From Clostridia bacterium (GTDB lineage Bacteria; Bacillota_A; Clostridia; Christensenellales; Borkfalkiaceae), in the NCBI GenBank assembly GCA_017462505.1, contig JAFTQY010000084.1, positions 1-29,746 on the forward strand: a stretch of DNA of 29,746 bases, in the 5' to 3' direction. Numbering within the stretch: the stretch's first letter is position 1; every line of letters starts with the position of its first letter. The translations under genes were made by a program, and so were the position numbers. Shown here one piece after another: positions 16,705 to 25,619 of the stretch. A model generated the notes under the pieces. It made no database searches and was not told the origin of the DNA. It saw only the letters and a list, made by a program, of their open reading frames with translations.

Positions 16705-16737
16705 AAAAACGGCGTATTGATTCAGTACGCCGTTTTT
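16705..16737 (+). terminator. Terminator/attenuator between SCIFF peptide and maturase genes
   Basis: Perfect 12-bp stem: five A plus CGGCGTA (16705-16716) against TACGCCG plus five T (16726-16737), 9-nt loop. Partial read-through would give more peptide mRNA than maturase mRNA. A smaller GCGGC/GCCGC hairpin lies just upstream (16669-16683). Confidence 0.8.
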
Positions 16738-16766
16738 AACCGAGTAGACAAAAAAGGAAGGATACC

Positions 16767-18095
16767 GTGATACACGTATTCAGTTACAGAGATAAAAATT
16801 ACATATATGACGTGGGTAGCGGCTCGTTGCACGAGTGCGACAAGCCCACCGCCGATTATTTAAAAGCGAAAGAGCTGGGACAAGCCGTCGATATCACCTA
16901 TATCACCGACGAGCAGATCGCCGAGATCCTGTCCGACGTGGACGGATTAAAGGCGCAGGGCTTGCTCTTTAAGGACGAGGTCAAGGCGTACCCTGTAAAA
17001 AGCAACGAGGTCAAGGCGCTTTGTATCCACATTTGCCACGATTGCAATTTCCGCTGTCGGTATTGCTTTGCCGACGAGGGGGCGTACCATTCTAAGCGCG
17101 AAAGCATGAGCTTTGAAACGGCAAAAGCGGCGGTCGATTTCTTGATTAAAAACAGCGGCAAACGCAAGGTTTTGGAAATGGACTTTTTCGGCGGCGAACC
17201 GTTAATGAACCTCGACGTTTTGAAAAAGACGGTCTATTACGCCAAGGAAGAGGGGGCTAAGGTCGGTAAAAAATTCCTGTTTACGACGACGACCAACGCG
17301 CTCCTTTTAAACGACGAAACCATTCAATTTTTCAACGAAGAAATGGAGAACGTGGTGCTGTCCTTGGACGGACGAAAAGAAGTGCACGACGCGATACGTA
17401 CCACGATCAACGGCAAAGGCACGTTCGATCTCATCATTGACAAAATCAAAAAATTCATCTCTCTTCGCGGCACGAAAAGCTACTACGTGCGTGGCACGTT
17501 TACGGCGAAAAATCTCGATTTTGCCAAAGACGTTCTGTTCATCGCCGATCAGGGCGTAGATTCTATTTCGATGGAACCCGTGGTGACGGATATCGACGAT
17601 TTGCAAATTAAAACGGAGCATATCCCCGCGATCAATCAAGAGTACGAAAATCTCTGCGAGGCGTATTTGCAACGCCACAAGGACGGCGACGGGTTTAATT
17701 TCTTCCATTTCAATATCGATTTGGAGGGCGGGCCCTGCCTTTCCAAGCGGGTATCGGCTTGCGGGGCGGGCAACGAGTATTTCTCGGTGACCCCCAACGG
17801 CGATCTGTATCCCTGCCATCAATTTGCAGGCAACGAAAAATTCCGTATGGGCAGCGTGTTTGAGGGGATCACCCGCGACGACACGCGCGAGCTGTTTAAA
17901 AATTCCTGCTTGTTCACCCGCAAAAAATGCGAGGATTGCTTTGCAAAATTCATTTGCTCGGGCGGTTGCAGCGCGAATAACTACAACTTCAACGGGGATA
18001 TCAACGAGCCGTATGAGGTGACCTGCGCGATGATGAAAAAGCGCGTGGAATGCGCTATGCACATTTTGGCAGAGAAAAAATTGCTCGGCAAATAA
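16767..18095 (+). CDS. scfB: SCIFF maturase, radical SAM/SPASM enzyme
   Basis: A 442-residue radical SAM enzyme that installs thioether crosslinks in the SCIFF peptide. An N-terminal peptide-recognition-like region (1-85) precedes the SAM [4Fe-4S] motif CNFRCRYC (Cys93, Cys97, Cys100). FFGGEPLMN follows. The C-terminal SPASM region is Cys-rich: GPC, ACGAGNEYFSVTPNGDLYPCHQ, CLFTRKKCEDCFAKFICSGGC and the final TCAMMKKRVEC, for auxiliary clusters. The GTG start at 16767 is preceded by AAGGAAGG and starts the protein at the usual point (IHVFSYRDKNYIYDVGSG). It lies 110 bp after scfA, separated by an attenuator, and upstream of secD. Confidence 0.95.
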   Translation: MIHVFSYRDKNYIYDVGSGSLHECDKPTADYLKAKELGQAVDITYITDEQIAEILSDVDGLKAQGLLFKDEVKAYPVKSNEVKALCIHICHDCNFRCRYCFADEGAYHSKRESMSFETAKAAVDFLIKNSGKRKVLEMDFFGGEPLMNLDVLKKTVYYAKEEGAKVGKKFLFTTTTNALLLNDETIQFFNEEMENVVLSLDGRKEVHDAIRTTINGKGTFDLIIDKIKKFISLRGTKSYYVRGTFTAKNLDFAKDVLFIADQGVDSISMEPVVTDIDDLQIKTEHIPAINQEYENLCEAYLQRHKDGDGFNFFHFNIDLEGGPCLSKRVSACGAGNEYFSVTPNGDLYPCHQFAGNEKFRMGSVFEGITRDDTRELFKNSCLFTRKKCEDCFAKFICSGGCSANNYNFNGDINEPYEVTCAMMKKRVECAMHILAEKKLLGK

Positions 18096-18167
18096 GCAAA
18101 ATGCGGGATACGAGCAATAAAATTTTGCAAAAACCGCAAAAAAATGCCGCACAGTCGTCGATAATTG

Positions 18168-18197
18168 TTGACGAGTCGGCTATAAATAATGTATAAT
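18168..18197 (+). promoter_or_regulatory. Promoter of secD-secF
   Basis: TTGACG (18168-18173) and TATAAT (18192-18197), 18-bp spacer. A small inverted repeat (TCGTC and GACGA) overlaps the -35. An AGGAGG ribosome binding site lies 6 nt before the ATG at 18258. Confidence 0.65.
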
Positions 18198-18257
18198 AAA
18201 TAAGTATTCATTGTAAGATGTCGGAAGAATAAAATCCGAAATACACAGGAGGCTATT

Positions 18258-19862
18258 ATGGGCAAAAAGAAATCGGTGGTGATCATGACGTTGCTTACCA
18301 TCGTAATTGCCGCGTTGTGTGTGATCACGGCGTTCCCTTCCTTCCGTTTGCCTTGGAGCGCAAACAAAAAGGACAGCTGGAATCCCGCCGTTTTGCAATT
18401 CGACGTCGGCAGGGACTTCGGTGACGGGTACTACACCTACTACTATCCCAACGGTGTGATTTCCGAAACCGAGTACGAAACGGACCTTCTCGGTTACCAG
18501 GCGGCGTACGACGAGGCTTATGCGGAGGGCGATCAGAAGAAGATTGCCGAGGCGCAAGAGGCGCTCGAAGATTACAAAGCGGCTTACGCAGACGTAGAGG
18601 GTATCAACGGTTTGTATTTTAGCACGGACGAGGACGACGGCGTTTTGGAACAGAACGCGGACGGCAAATGGGTTGTTTCGGCGGACTTTGACGCGGCGTT
18701 CGCTAAGGCGGCAAACGAAGTGAAAAACCGTTACGCGGCGAAAGAGTACGAATACCACAGCGTTGCGATCGTAAACGATTACGTGTTGCGCGTGGAGCTT
18801 GGCGCGGGCGAAAAGACGGAAACGCAGAGCGCGAAAGATCCCGGCACGAATGCGTCGCAGGCGTTCACGCTGTTTAATATGTTCGGCGAATTTACGTTCA
18901 TGCAGGACGGCGCGGAGGTTGCGGCTCTGGCTGGCGACGTTACCGTAAAAGATCTTATCAAAGAGATCAAGTTAAAGACGAAATACGAAGTTGTGTATTT
19001 GCAGATCGAATTTACGGGCGCAGGCCGTCAGATGGTCAGCGATTTTAAAAATTCCGAAAGCACGGCTTTGGATATCGCGATCGGCGGGGAAACGATGCTT
19101 AGCGTTACATCCGAATATATCGGCGGCGATAAGATCAGTTATCCCATCGCAGAGCAAGGGGATATCCGTTATGCGGAAACCATCGCGATCTTGCTGGAAT
19201 CCTTGATGAACACGGGCGTTATCTATATCGGCGACGCAGATTCTAATTTGCCGATCGCGTTTAATTTCAGCGCGTTGGAATCCGATTCGATCCGTTCCTT
19301 TACGGGCGATTACGGCAAGAACATTCTCTACTGGGTATTCGGCGGCTTGCTTTTGATCATGGTGGCGCTTATGGTGCTTTCCGTGGTGAAGATGGGCAGA
19401 TTCGGTATCGTAAACGTATACACCAACCTTAGCTATTTCATCATCACCGCGCTTTGCTTTGCGTTTATCACCGAGGGCGTTTTGGAACTGTCGGCGGCGG
19501 CGATCATGACCTTCCTCTTCGGCTTGGTAATGATCAACGTATTCCACGCGTATATCTACAACGCGATCAAAAAAGAGGTTATGCAGGGTAAAACGGTACA
19601 GTCGGCTGTGAAGAACGGTTATAAAAAGACCCTTTGGAACGTGATCGACGTATACGTAGTATTGTTTGTGGCGGCTCTGTCCTTGCTCGTGGGCGTTGCA
19701 AATCTGCACACGCTTGCGATCCACTCGTTGATCTGCGTGATTTCGGCGGCATTCTGCAACCTGCTTTGGGAACGCGGTATCAACTATACCTTGCTTTCCG
19801 CAAGCAAAGACAAATATAAATATTTCCACTTTGTAAGGGAGGATGACGACGATGAAGATTAA
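18258..19862 (+). CDS. secD: SecD, divergent protein export subunit
   Basis: A 534-residue SecD-like protein: one N-terminal helix (7-27), a large external region to about residue 350, then five membrane helices. The C-terminal pattern FGLVMINVFHAYIYNAIKKEV followed by GKTVQSAVKNGYKKTLWNVID aligns with the SecD signature GMAVDANVLIFERIKEEL and following GKS..AI..GF, but the conserved Asp of that helix is absent (Val428 or Asn427 at the position). The N-terminal GLDLKGG motif is also degraded (VGRDFGDG). SecD with SecF helps pull proteins out of the Sec channel using the proton gradient, so this one may work differently. The stop overlaps secF. Confidence 0.85.
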   Translation: MGKKKSVVIMTLLTIVIAALCVITAFPSFRLPWSANKKDSWNPAVLQFDVGRDFGDGYYTYYYPNGVISETEYETDLLGYQAAYDEAYAEGDQKKIAEAQEALEDYKAAYADVEGINGLYFSTDEDDGVLEQNADGKWVVSADFDAAFAKAANEVKNRYAAKEYEYHSVAIVNDYVLRVELGAGEKTETQSAKDPGTNASQAFTLFNMFGEFTFMQDGAEVAALAGDVTVKDLIKEIKLKTKYEVVYLQIEFTGAGRQMVSDFKNSESTALDIAIGGETMLSVTSEYIGGDKISYPIAEQGDIRYAETIAILLESLMNTGVIYIGDADSNLPIAFNFSALESDSIRSFTGDYGKNILYWVFGGLLLIMVALMVLSVVKMGRFGIVNVYTNLSYFIITALCFAFITEGVLELSAAAIMTFLFGLVMINVFHAYIYNAIKKEVMQGKTVQSAVKNGYKKTLWNVIDVYVVLFVAALSLLVGVANLHTLAIHSLICVISAAFCNLLWERGINYTLLSASKDKYKYFHFVREDDDDED

Positions 19863-20868
19863 GTGTTGTAAAGCTCCCAACTTGAAATTGACGAAGAAAT
19901 TTGCCTTGATCTTGTCCGCTGTTTTGGCGGCGATCTTGGCGGCAGGTATCGTGCTTTGCGCTGTGCTTGGCTTTAACAGCAGCATCAAGGACGTAAAGAC
20001 GGTCACCGTTTCCGTGGACTATTATTCCTATCAGGTAGACGGCGGCGAAATTAAGGGCTCGGTAAACGGCGTGCTTGGACAGGCGGGCTTGGAGGCGGAC
20101 GATATCAACGTCGGCGAAAGAGGTCTTGCAGGTACGGACGTGGTATACGTGTTCGACAAAGACACCTCTATCGAAACCCTCCGCGCGGTTAAAATCGTGC
20201 TCGACAGCAAGCTGGCGACGGAATTCCCCGACGCGATCTTCTCGGTAAGCGTGGAAGACGTAAAGGTTTCGGGTACGGTGGCGAAGAATTACGTAGGTCG
20301 CGGCTTGATCGCACTCTTGATCTTTGCGGTAGCGTCCCTTGTGTACGTGTGGATCCGTTATAAGCTGTTCGCGGCATTGTATATGCTCGGCGGCAACCTG
20401 CTTTCGATGGGCTTGACGACGGCGCTGATCGCGCTCGTTCGTATCCCCGTGACCCCTGCGGTAGCGGCGGTTATCGCGGCGTCCGTGCTCTTCTCGACGG
20501 TAACGGTTTTGATGTTCTTCAACAAATTGCGCGCGGCGCAGAAAGAAGAAAGCGCGGCGGGCAAATCGGCGGAAGAGCTTATCTCTTCTTCCATCGCTTG
20601 GAAAGAAACGACGTTGTTCTCGGCGATCCTCGGCGTGGCTCTGCTCGTGATGATCTGCGTAGGCAGAGCGGCAATCGCTTGGTTCTCGCTGTCGGCGATC
20701 TTGGCGATCTTGGCGTCGGCGTTCATCGGTTTGCTGTATGTGCCGACTATGTTCGTGCCCGCGAAAAAGTGCGCGGATCAGCTTGCGGCGAAAAAATCGA
20801 CGGGCTATAAAGGCGCAAAGAAAGGCGAAAAGGCAAAGAAATCGAACGACGAAGAACTCGTTGATTAA
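19852..20868 (+). CDS. secF: SecF, divergent protein export subunit
   Basis: A 338-residue SecF-like protein with an N-terminal helix (17-40), an external domain (about 45-145) and a block of membrane helices (about 148-325), ending in a basic tail. I chose the ATG at 19852, since GGGAGG lies 8 nt upstream of it but abuts the alternative ATG at 19843; it overlaps the end of secD by 11 nt. The family signature GYSINDTIVVFDRIR corresponds to residues 213-227 here, and the Asp of that helix is replaced (Thr218); the following DRIR is NKLR. Family assignment rests on topology, gene order after secD and residual similarity (VGRGLIALLIFAVASLVYVW). Confidence 0.82.
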   Translation: MKIKCCKAPNLKLTKKFALILSAVLAAILAAGIVLCAVLGFNSSIKDVKTVTVSVDYYSYQVDGGEIKGSVNGVLGQAGLEADDINVGERGLAGTDVVYVFDKDTSIETLRAVKIVLDSKLATEFPDAIFSVSVEDVKVSGTVAKNYVGRGLIALLIFAVASLVYVWIRYKLFAALYMLGGNLLSMGLTTALIALVRIPVTPAVAAVIAASVLFSTVTVLMFFNKLRAAQKEESAAGKSAEELISSSIAWKETTLFSAILGVALLVMICVGRAAIAWFSLSAILAILASAFIGLLYVPTMFVPAKKCADQLAAKKSTGYKGAKKGEKAKKSNDEELVD

Positions 20869-20886
20869 CAATTGACCTAAAATGAA

Positions 20887-20916
20887 ACGGGCGGGAGGGG
20901 GCTTTCTTCCGCCCGT
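20887..20916 (+). terminator. Possible terminator after secF
   Basis: ACGGGCGG (20887-20894) pairs perfectly with CCGCCCGT (20909-20916) and the stem can extend inwards. Only a poor T-rich tail follows (TTTCTC at 20921), so termination may be weak. Confidence 0.45.
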
Positions 20917-20958
20917 ACGCTTTCTCTATAAACTAACGTTAAAAATAAGGACGAAACC

Positions 20959-23283
20959 ATGAAACGTATTGTTCCCGAATATTCCTTTTCGGAAGAACAA
21001 CTGAATATCATCTCCGATCTTGCCGCGGCGACGGGCTTGACGGAGCAGATCACGCGGATTTTGTACGCGCGCGGTGTGGATACCGTGCAAAAAATCCGCC
21101 GTTTCATGCACCCGTCCGAAAGAAATTTCCTTTCGCCGTATCTTATGAAAGGCATGAAAGAGGCGGTGGACTTAATTACGCAGGCACGCGACGAGGGCAG
21201 AACGGTGGCGGTGTTCGGCGATTACGACGCCGATGGTATCTGCGCGTCCGCGATCATGTACCACGCCCTGCGCGATTTCGGTATCGAGGCGCACGTGTAC
21301 GTGCCCGAACGCGTGGACGGATACGGGCTTTCCGAAGAAACGATCGACCGCATTTTTGAAGAATGTAATCCCGAACTGTTTATCACGGTGGACTGCGGTA
21401 TCTCGTGCGCGAAAGAGGCGCAATATATCTACGAGCTTGGCTCGGACGTGATCGTCACCGACCACCACGAGCTGCCCGAGGTTTTGCCCGATTGCATTAT
21501 CGTCAATCCCAAGCTGGAAGACGATTACCCGTACGATAACCTCTGTGGCGCGGGGGTGGCGTTCAAGCTCGCCTGCGCGCTGATCGGGGAAAAGGCGTAC
21601 CAGTATCTTGATTTTGCGACCCTTGCTACGGTAGCGGACAGTGTGCCGCTCCTCGGCGAAAACCGCGATATCGTGACGGAGGGGTTGAAATTATTCAACA
21701 CCAAGCTCCGTTCCTGTTTTTCGATGCTGCTCGGTAAAAATTACGACGGTATTACCGCGCAGACCTTGGCGTTTAACGTTGCGCCGCGCGTGAACGCGGC
21801 GGGCAGAATGGGGGACGCGCAGGCGGCGTTCCGTCTGTTTATCTCCGAAAACGAATCGGAAATTTACGATTTGGCAACCAAGCTTTGCCTGTACAACACC
21901 GAACGGCAAAAATGCTGTGACGAGCTGTACGCCTCGGCAAAACGCAAGCTCCTTGAAAAGGGCGCGTACGGCAACGTGATCATGCTTTCCGACGAGAGCT
22001 GGAACAGCGGGTTTGTCGGTATCGTTGCGGCGCGTATCGCGGAAGAATACAACCGTCCCACCCTGCTCTTTGTCCGTCACGGCGATATGCTCAAAGGCAG
22101 CGCGCGCAGTATCGAAAGCGTGAACATTTTCAACGCCTTGAAAAGCTGTGCGGAGCACGTGGAAGAATTCGGCGGGCACGCGCAGGCGGCGGGTATCAAT
22201 ATCCGCGTGGATAAATTCGACGATTTGGAAAAGGCTCTGGGGGAAGAGATCGGCAGAACGTATACAAGCGAGGATTTTGAACAGCTTATCCCTGTCAGCG
22301 CGGAGATCACCGAACGTTTCCCTGAAAAATTCGCCCGCGAGCTGGTGGCGATGGAGCCCTACGGCGTAGGGCACAGACGTCCCTTGTTCTCGATTACGGC
22401 GGGGGCGTGCTCGGCGCGACCCGTCAAGGCAATGTCGCCGCACCTGTCGGTGAAGAGCGATTATATCGACCTGATGTATTTTTCGGGCGCGAAAAACCTG
22501 AAAATCATTGAAAGCGACGTTAAAAAGAATTTTATTTTTGAAATCAACCTGTCCAAATATAAGGGCAGAGAATATATCAAAGGACACGTGCGCGACCTGC
22601 TGTACGACGGCAGGACGGGCAGAAACGCCGCGGAGAGCATTTTCGCCAACACGATCGCCCGTTCGTATGCGAGCGGCGTGGCTGCGGACGTGGAGGAATT
22701 ATCCGCAGAGGAAACCAAGGCTCTGATCGATCAAAAACACAAAGAGTGCCCATACGGGTTGTGTTTAATCGCGTCCGATCGGCGTACGTTGCGCCGTTAC
22801 GAGGGGTTGGAAAAATTCGGTTGCGACCTCTTTTATCCCTCCTCGCGCAACCTTGCCAACGCGCTGGTGATCTCGCCCGCGCCCGACGCCGATTTGTCGG
22901 GGTTTAGAGATTTCATCTTCTTGGATGTGCCGTCCGATTTCAATATCGCGGCGCTCAAAAACAGAAAGGTGTACGTCAACCGCGACGTGTGCGGTTATAC
23001 CATGTTCGAGGGGCTGGACGTGGCGCGCGAAAGCTTGTTGGAAATCTTTTCGGCGCTTCGCCGCGAGGTGAACAGCTTATACGGCGAAACGGTGGAAGAG
23101 CTGGCGGTTTCTTGCGGCGCTCTGGGCTTTGATAAAATGGAATTTATCTTTGCGCTCAGCGTGTTTGAGGAGCTGGGCTTGGTGGCGTTCGACGGCGGAA
23201 AGCTGACGGTTTATCGGGGCGTGAAAGCGGAGCTGAACGATTCGGCAATCTACCGCAAGGTATGTTTACTGCGTGGCAATTGA
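20959..23283 (+). CDS. recJ: Single-stranded-DNA-specific exonuclease RecJ
   Basis: A 774-residue 5'-3' single-strand exonuclease used in recombination and mismatch or base-excision repair. The DHH phosphoesterase motifs are present in order: FGDYDADG (residues ~95), ITVDCGIS, VTDHHE (the DHH motif, ~172) and PRVNAAGRMGDA. The DHHA1 module follows, with SARSIES and EFGGHAQAAG (~400). The C-terminal ~200 residues are an additional domain typical of Firmicutes RecJ. AAGGA lies 8 nt before the ATG. It begins the recJ-rel-MBL-hemZ group, with rel 31 nt downstream; apt, which often sits between recJ and rel in clostridia, is missing. Confidence 0.95.
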   Translation: MKRIVPEYSFSEEQLNIISDLAAATGLTEQITRILYARGVDTVQKIRRFMHPSERNFLSPYLMKGMKEAVDLITQARDEGRTVAVFGDYDADGICASAIMYHALRDFGIEAHVYVPERVDGYGLSEETIDRIFEECNPELFITVDCGISCAKEAQYIYELGSDVIVTDHHELPEVLPDCIIVNPKLEDDYPYDNLCGAGVAFKLACALIGEKAYQYLDFATLATVADSVPLLGENRDIVTEGLKLFNTKLRSCFSMLLGKNYDGITAQTLAFNVAPRVNAAGRMGDAQAAFRLFISENESEIYDLATKLCLYNTERQKCCDELYASAKRKLLEKGAYGNVIMLSDESWNSGFVGIVAARIAEEYNRPTLLFVRHGDMLKGSARSIESVNIFNALKSCAEHVEEFGGHAQAAGINIRVDKFDDLEKALGEEIGRTYTSEDFEQLIPVSAEITERFPEKFARELVAMEPYGVGHRRPLFSITAGACSARPVKAMSPHLSVKSDYIDLMYFSGAKNLKIIESDVKKNFIFEINLSKYKGREYIKGHVRDLLYDGRTGRNAAESIFANTIARSYASGVAADVEELSAEETKALIDQKHKECPYGLCLIASDRRTLRRYEGLEKFGCDLFYPSSRNLANALVISPAPDADLSGFRDFIFLDVPSDFNIAALKNRKVYVNRDVCGYTMFEGLDVARESLLEIFSALRREVNSLYGETVEELAVSCGALGFDKMEFIFALSVFEELGLVAFDGGKLTVYRGVKAELNDSAIYRKVCLLRGN

Positions 23284-23314
23284 TTTTTGAAACGGATACG
23301 AAAGAGTTAAGAGT

Positions 23315-25465
23315 ATGGAAACAGAAAGTACGTTGAAAAAAATTGAAGAGGGGTATCAAGGGGAGCAACGCGCTGTCCTTTTAAAGGCGTACGAATATGC
23401 GAAACAGGCGCACGCTAACCAAAAACGCGCCTCGGGCGAGCCGTATTTTATTCACCCCTGCGCGGTGGCGGATATCCTCATTGACTTGGGCTTGGACGCG
23501 GCGACGATCGCCGCGGCGCTTTTGCACGACGTGATCGAGGACACCGATTCGACGGCGGAAGACATTCGCGCGGAATTCGGCGAGGAGATTTTGACCCTTG
23601 TCGGCGGCGTAACCAAGCTCGAAAAGATCGTTTTTAAATCCAAAGAAGACGAAAACGCGGAAAATTTCCGTAAAATTTTCGTGGCGATGGCAAAGGACGT
23701 GCGCGTGATCATCATCAAGCTTGCCGACCGTTTGCACAATATGCGTTCCTTGAATTTCCTTTCGCACGAACGGCAGCAGCGTATGGCGAACGAAACGCTG
23801 GATATTTTCGCACCGCTGGCAGGGAGACTGGGTATTTCGCAAATCAAGTGCGAGCTGGAAGACCTCTGTCTTAGATACCTCGACCCCGAGTCGTACGAAT
23901 ATTTGGTCTATAATATCCGCGAACAGCTTTCCGAGCGCAAGGAATTTGTCAACAGCATCGTAGAAGAGCTGAAAGAGCTGATGCAAGCGGACAAGGTGGA
24001 AGGGGAAGTATTCGGGCGACCCAAGCATTTCTATTCCATCTATAAAAAGATGAAAAACAAGGGCAAGACCTTGGACGAAATTTACGATTTGACGGCGGTG
24101 CGCGTGATCGTAAAGGACATCAATCAATGCTATACGGTGTTGGGGCGTATCCACGAAAAATGGAAACCGATCCCCGGGCGTATCAAGGATTATATCGCTA
24201 CGCCAAAGCCCAACAAATACCAGTCCTTGCACACGACGGTCATGACCCGTTACGGGCAACCGTTTGAAATTCAGATCCGCACGGAAGAAATGCACCGCGT
24301 AGCGGAATTCGGTATCGCGGCGCACTGGAAATACAAGGAAGGCACGACGGAAGAAACGGCGAATAATTTCGAGAGCCGTCTTGCGTGGCTGCGCGAGGTT
24401 ATGGAATGGCAGGGGGATTTGAAGGACTCCAAAGAGTTTATCAGTGCCCTCAAAACGGAGCTGTACAGCCACGAATTGTTGGTGTTTACTCCGCGCGGCA
24501 AGGTCATTTCTCTGCCCCCGGGCGCGACCCCCGTCGATTTTGCGTATGCGATCCACTCGGAGGTCGGCAACCATTGTACGGGCGCGCGCGTCAATTCTAA
24601 GATCGTACCCCTTACCACGACGCTGGAAGTGGGGGACGTAGTCGAAGTAATCACTTCGCCGAACTCCAAAGGCCCTTCGCGCGACTGGCTGAAATTTATC
24701 AAATCGTCCAGCGCAAAGGCGAAGATACGCCAGTTCTACAAGAACGAATTAAAGGAAGAAAATATCCGTATCGGGCAATTAAAACTGGACGAAGAGGCAA
24801 AGAAAAAGGGGTATTCCCTTTCGACGTTGCTCACGCCCGAGGCGTTCAAGCGTATCAGCGAACGGTTTTCGTTCAACGAGCAGGAAGAAATGTTCGCGGC
24901 GGTGGGCTACGGCTCGATCTCCGTCAACCAAGTTCTGTTTAAGCTCATTGATTGCTACCGTAAGGAAACGCCGATGGCGGCGTTCGAGATCAAAAACGGC
25001 GGCAATAAGGTTACGGGCGGCGTGCTGATCAACGGACAGGGCGGTATGCTGGTGCATTTTGCAGGCTGTTGCTCCCCCGTTCCGGGCGACGAGATTGTTG
25101 GATATACCTCACGCGGCAGGGGGGTAGTCGTGCACCGCGCGGACTGTCCTAACCTCAAAGGCGTGGATAAGGGGCGGTTGCTGTCGGCTGAATGGCAAAT
25201 CGCGGCGGGCGCAAAACAGCGATTCAACGCGAATATATCCATTCGCGCGGCGGATCAGGGCGCGGCGCTTGCTGTGCTTTCGTCGGCTGTGTCCGAATTG
25301 AAACTGTCAATCACTTCCGTCAACGGCAGGATCGATAAAAACCGCGACGCGGTGTTAGAGGCGTCTATTTCCTTAACGGATATCGCTGAAATCGACCAGC
25401 TCTTAAAGAAAATACAGTCGGACAAGAGGATATATAACGTCCACCGCATCACTTCACTGACGTAA
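23315..25465 (+). CDS. rel: Bifunctional (p)ppGpp synthetase/hydrolase (Rel)
   Basis: A 716-residue stringent-response enzyme. The N-terminal HD hydrolase has FIHPCAVADIL and LLHDVIEDT (~68-76). The synthetase domain has YDLTAVRVIV and a GRIKDYIATPKPNKYQSLHTTV segment; the RxKD version (RIKD) is that of bifunctional enzymes, not the ExDD of synthetase-only RelA. TGS (VFTPRGKVISLPPGATPVDF), a Cys-containing region (FAGCCSPVPGDEIVGY, VVHRADCPNL) and a C-terminal ACT domain follow. It both makes and degrades ppGpp on the ribosome during starvation. Its ribosome binding site is weak (AAAGAG region), so translation may be coupled to recJ, 31 nt upstream. Confidence 0.95.
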   Translation: METESTLKKIEEGYQGEQRAVLLKAYEYAKQAHANQKRASGEPYFIHPCAVADILIDLGLDAATIAAALLHDVIEDTDSTAEDIRAEFGEEILTLVGGVTKLEKIVFKSKEDENAENFRKIFVAMAKDVRVIIIKLADRLHNMRSLNFLSHERQQRMANETLDIFAPLAGRLGISQIKCELEDLCLRYLDPESYEYLVYNIREQLSERKEFVNSIVEELKELMQADKVEGEVFGRPKHFYSIYKKMKNKGKTLDEIYDLTAVRVIVKDINQCYTVLGRIHEKWKPIPGRIKDYIATPKPNKYQSLHTTVMTRYGQPFEIQIRTEEMHRVAEFGIAAHWKYKEGTTEETANNFESRLAWLREVMEWQGDLKDSKEFISALKTELYSHELLVFTPRGKVISLPPGATPVDFAYAIHSEVGNHCTGARVNSKIVPLTTTLEVGDVVEVITSPNSKGPSRDWLKFIKSSSAKAKIRQFYKNELKEENIRIGQLKLDEEAKKKGYSLSTLLTPEAFKRISERFSFNEQEEMFAAVGYGSISVNQVLFKLIDCYRKETPMAAFEIKNGGNKVTGGVLINGQGGMLVHFAGCCSPVPGDEIVGYTSRGRGVVVHRADCPNLKGVDKGRLLSAEWQIAAGAKQRFNANISIRAADQGAALAVLSSAVSELKLSITSVNGRIDKNRDAVLEASISLTDIAEIDQLLKKIQSDKRIYNVHRITSLT

Positions 25466-25467
25466 AA

Positions 25468-25600
25468 CGACGTATCTACGTCGCATTTCAGCGTTGTATT
25501 TGCGCGCCCCTTGGTCACGTACGTCTATGTACGCTCCCTGCGGTGTGCTCAATACGCCTTGAACTGCTCGCATCTACGCGATTTGCAAATCTTGCAAATT
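25468..25600. repeat. Folded non-coding element between rel and the MBL gene
   Basis: The gap holds nested inverted repeats. CGACGTA/TACGTCG is at 25468-25483. GCGTTGTATT (25491-25500) pairs with AATACGC (25551-25557, two bases bulged). GCGCGCC (25502-25508) pairs with GGTGTGC (25542-25548), including two G-U pairs. CGTAC (25518-25522) pairs with GTACG (25529-25533). The last three stack into one hairpin of about 67 nt. ATTTGCAAAT (25581-25590) and TTGCAAAT (25592-25599) follow. It could be a dispersed palindromic repeat or a structured leader. No T tract follows, so it is not a terminator. Confidence 0.55.
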
Positions 25601-25619
25601 CCTTTTAATGGAGAAAACT

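Noticed and set aside
25466..25607. A tRNA or small coding gene in the rel-MBL gap
   Set aside because: No cloverleaf, T-loop motif or acceptor pairing fits, and no frame with a ribosome binding site and sensible length is present.
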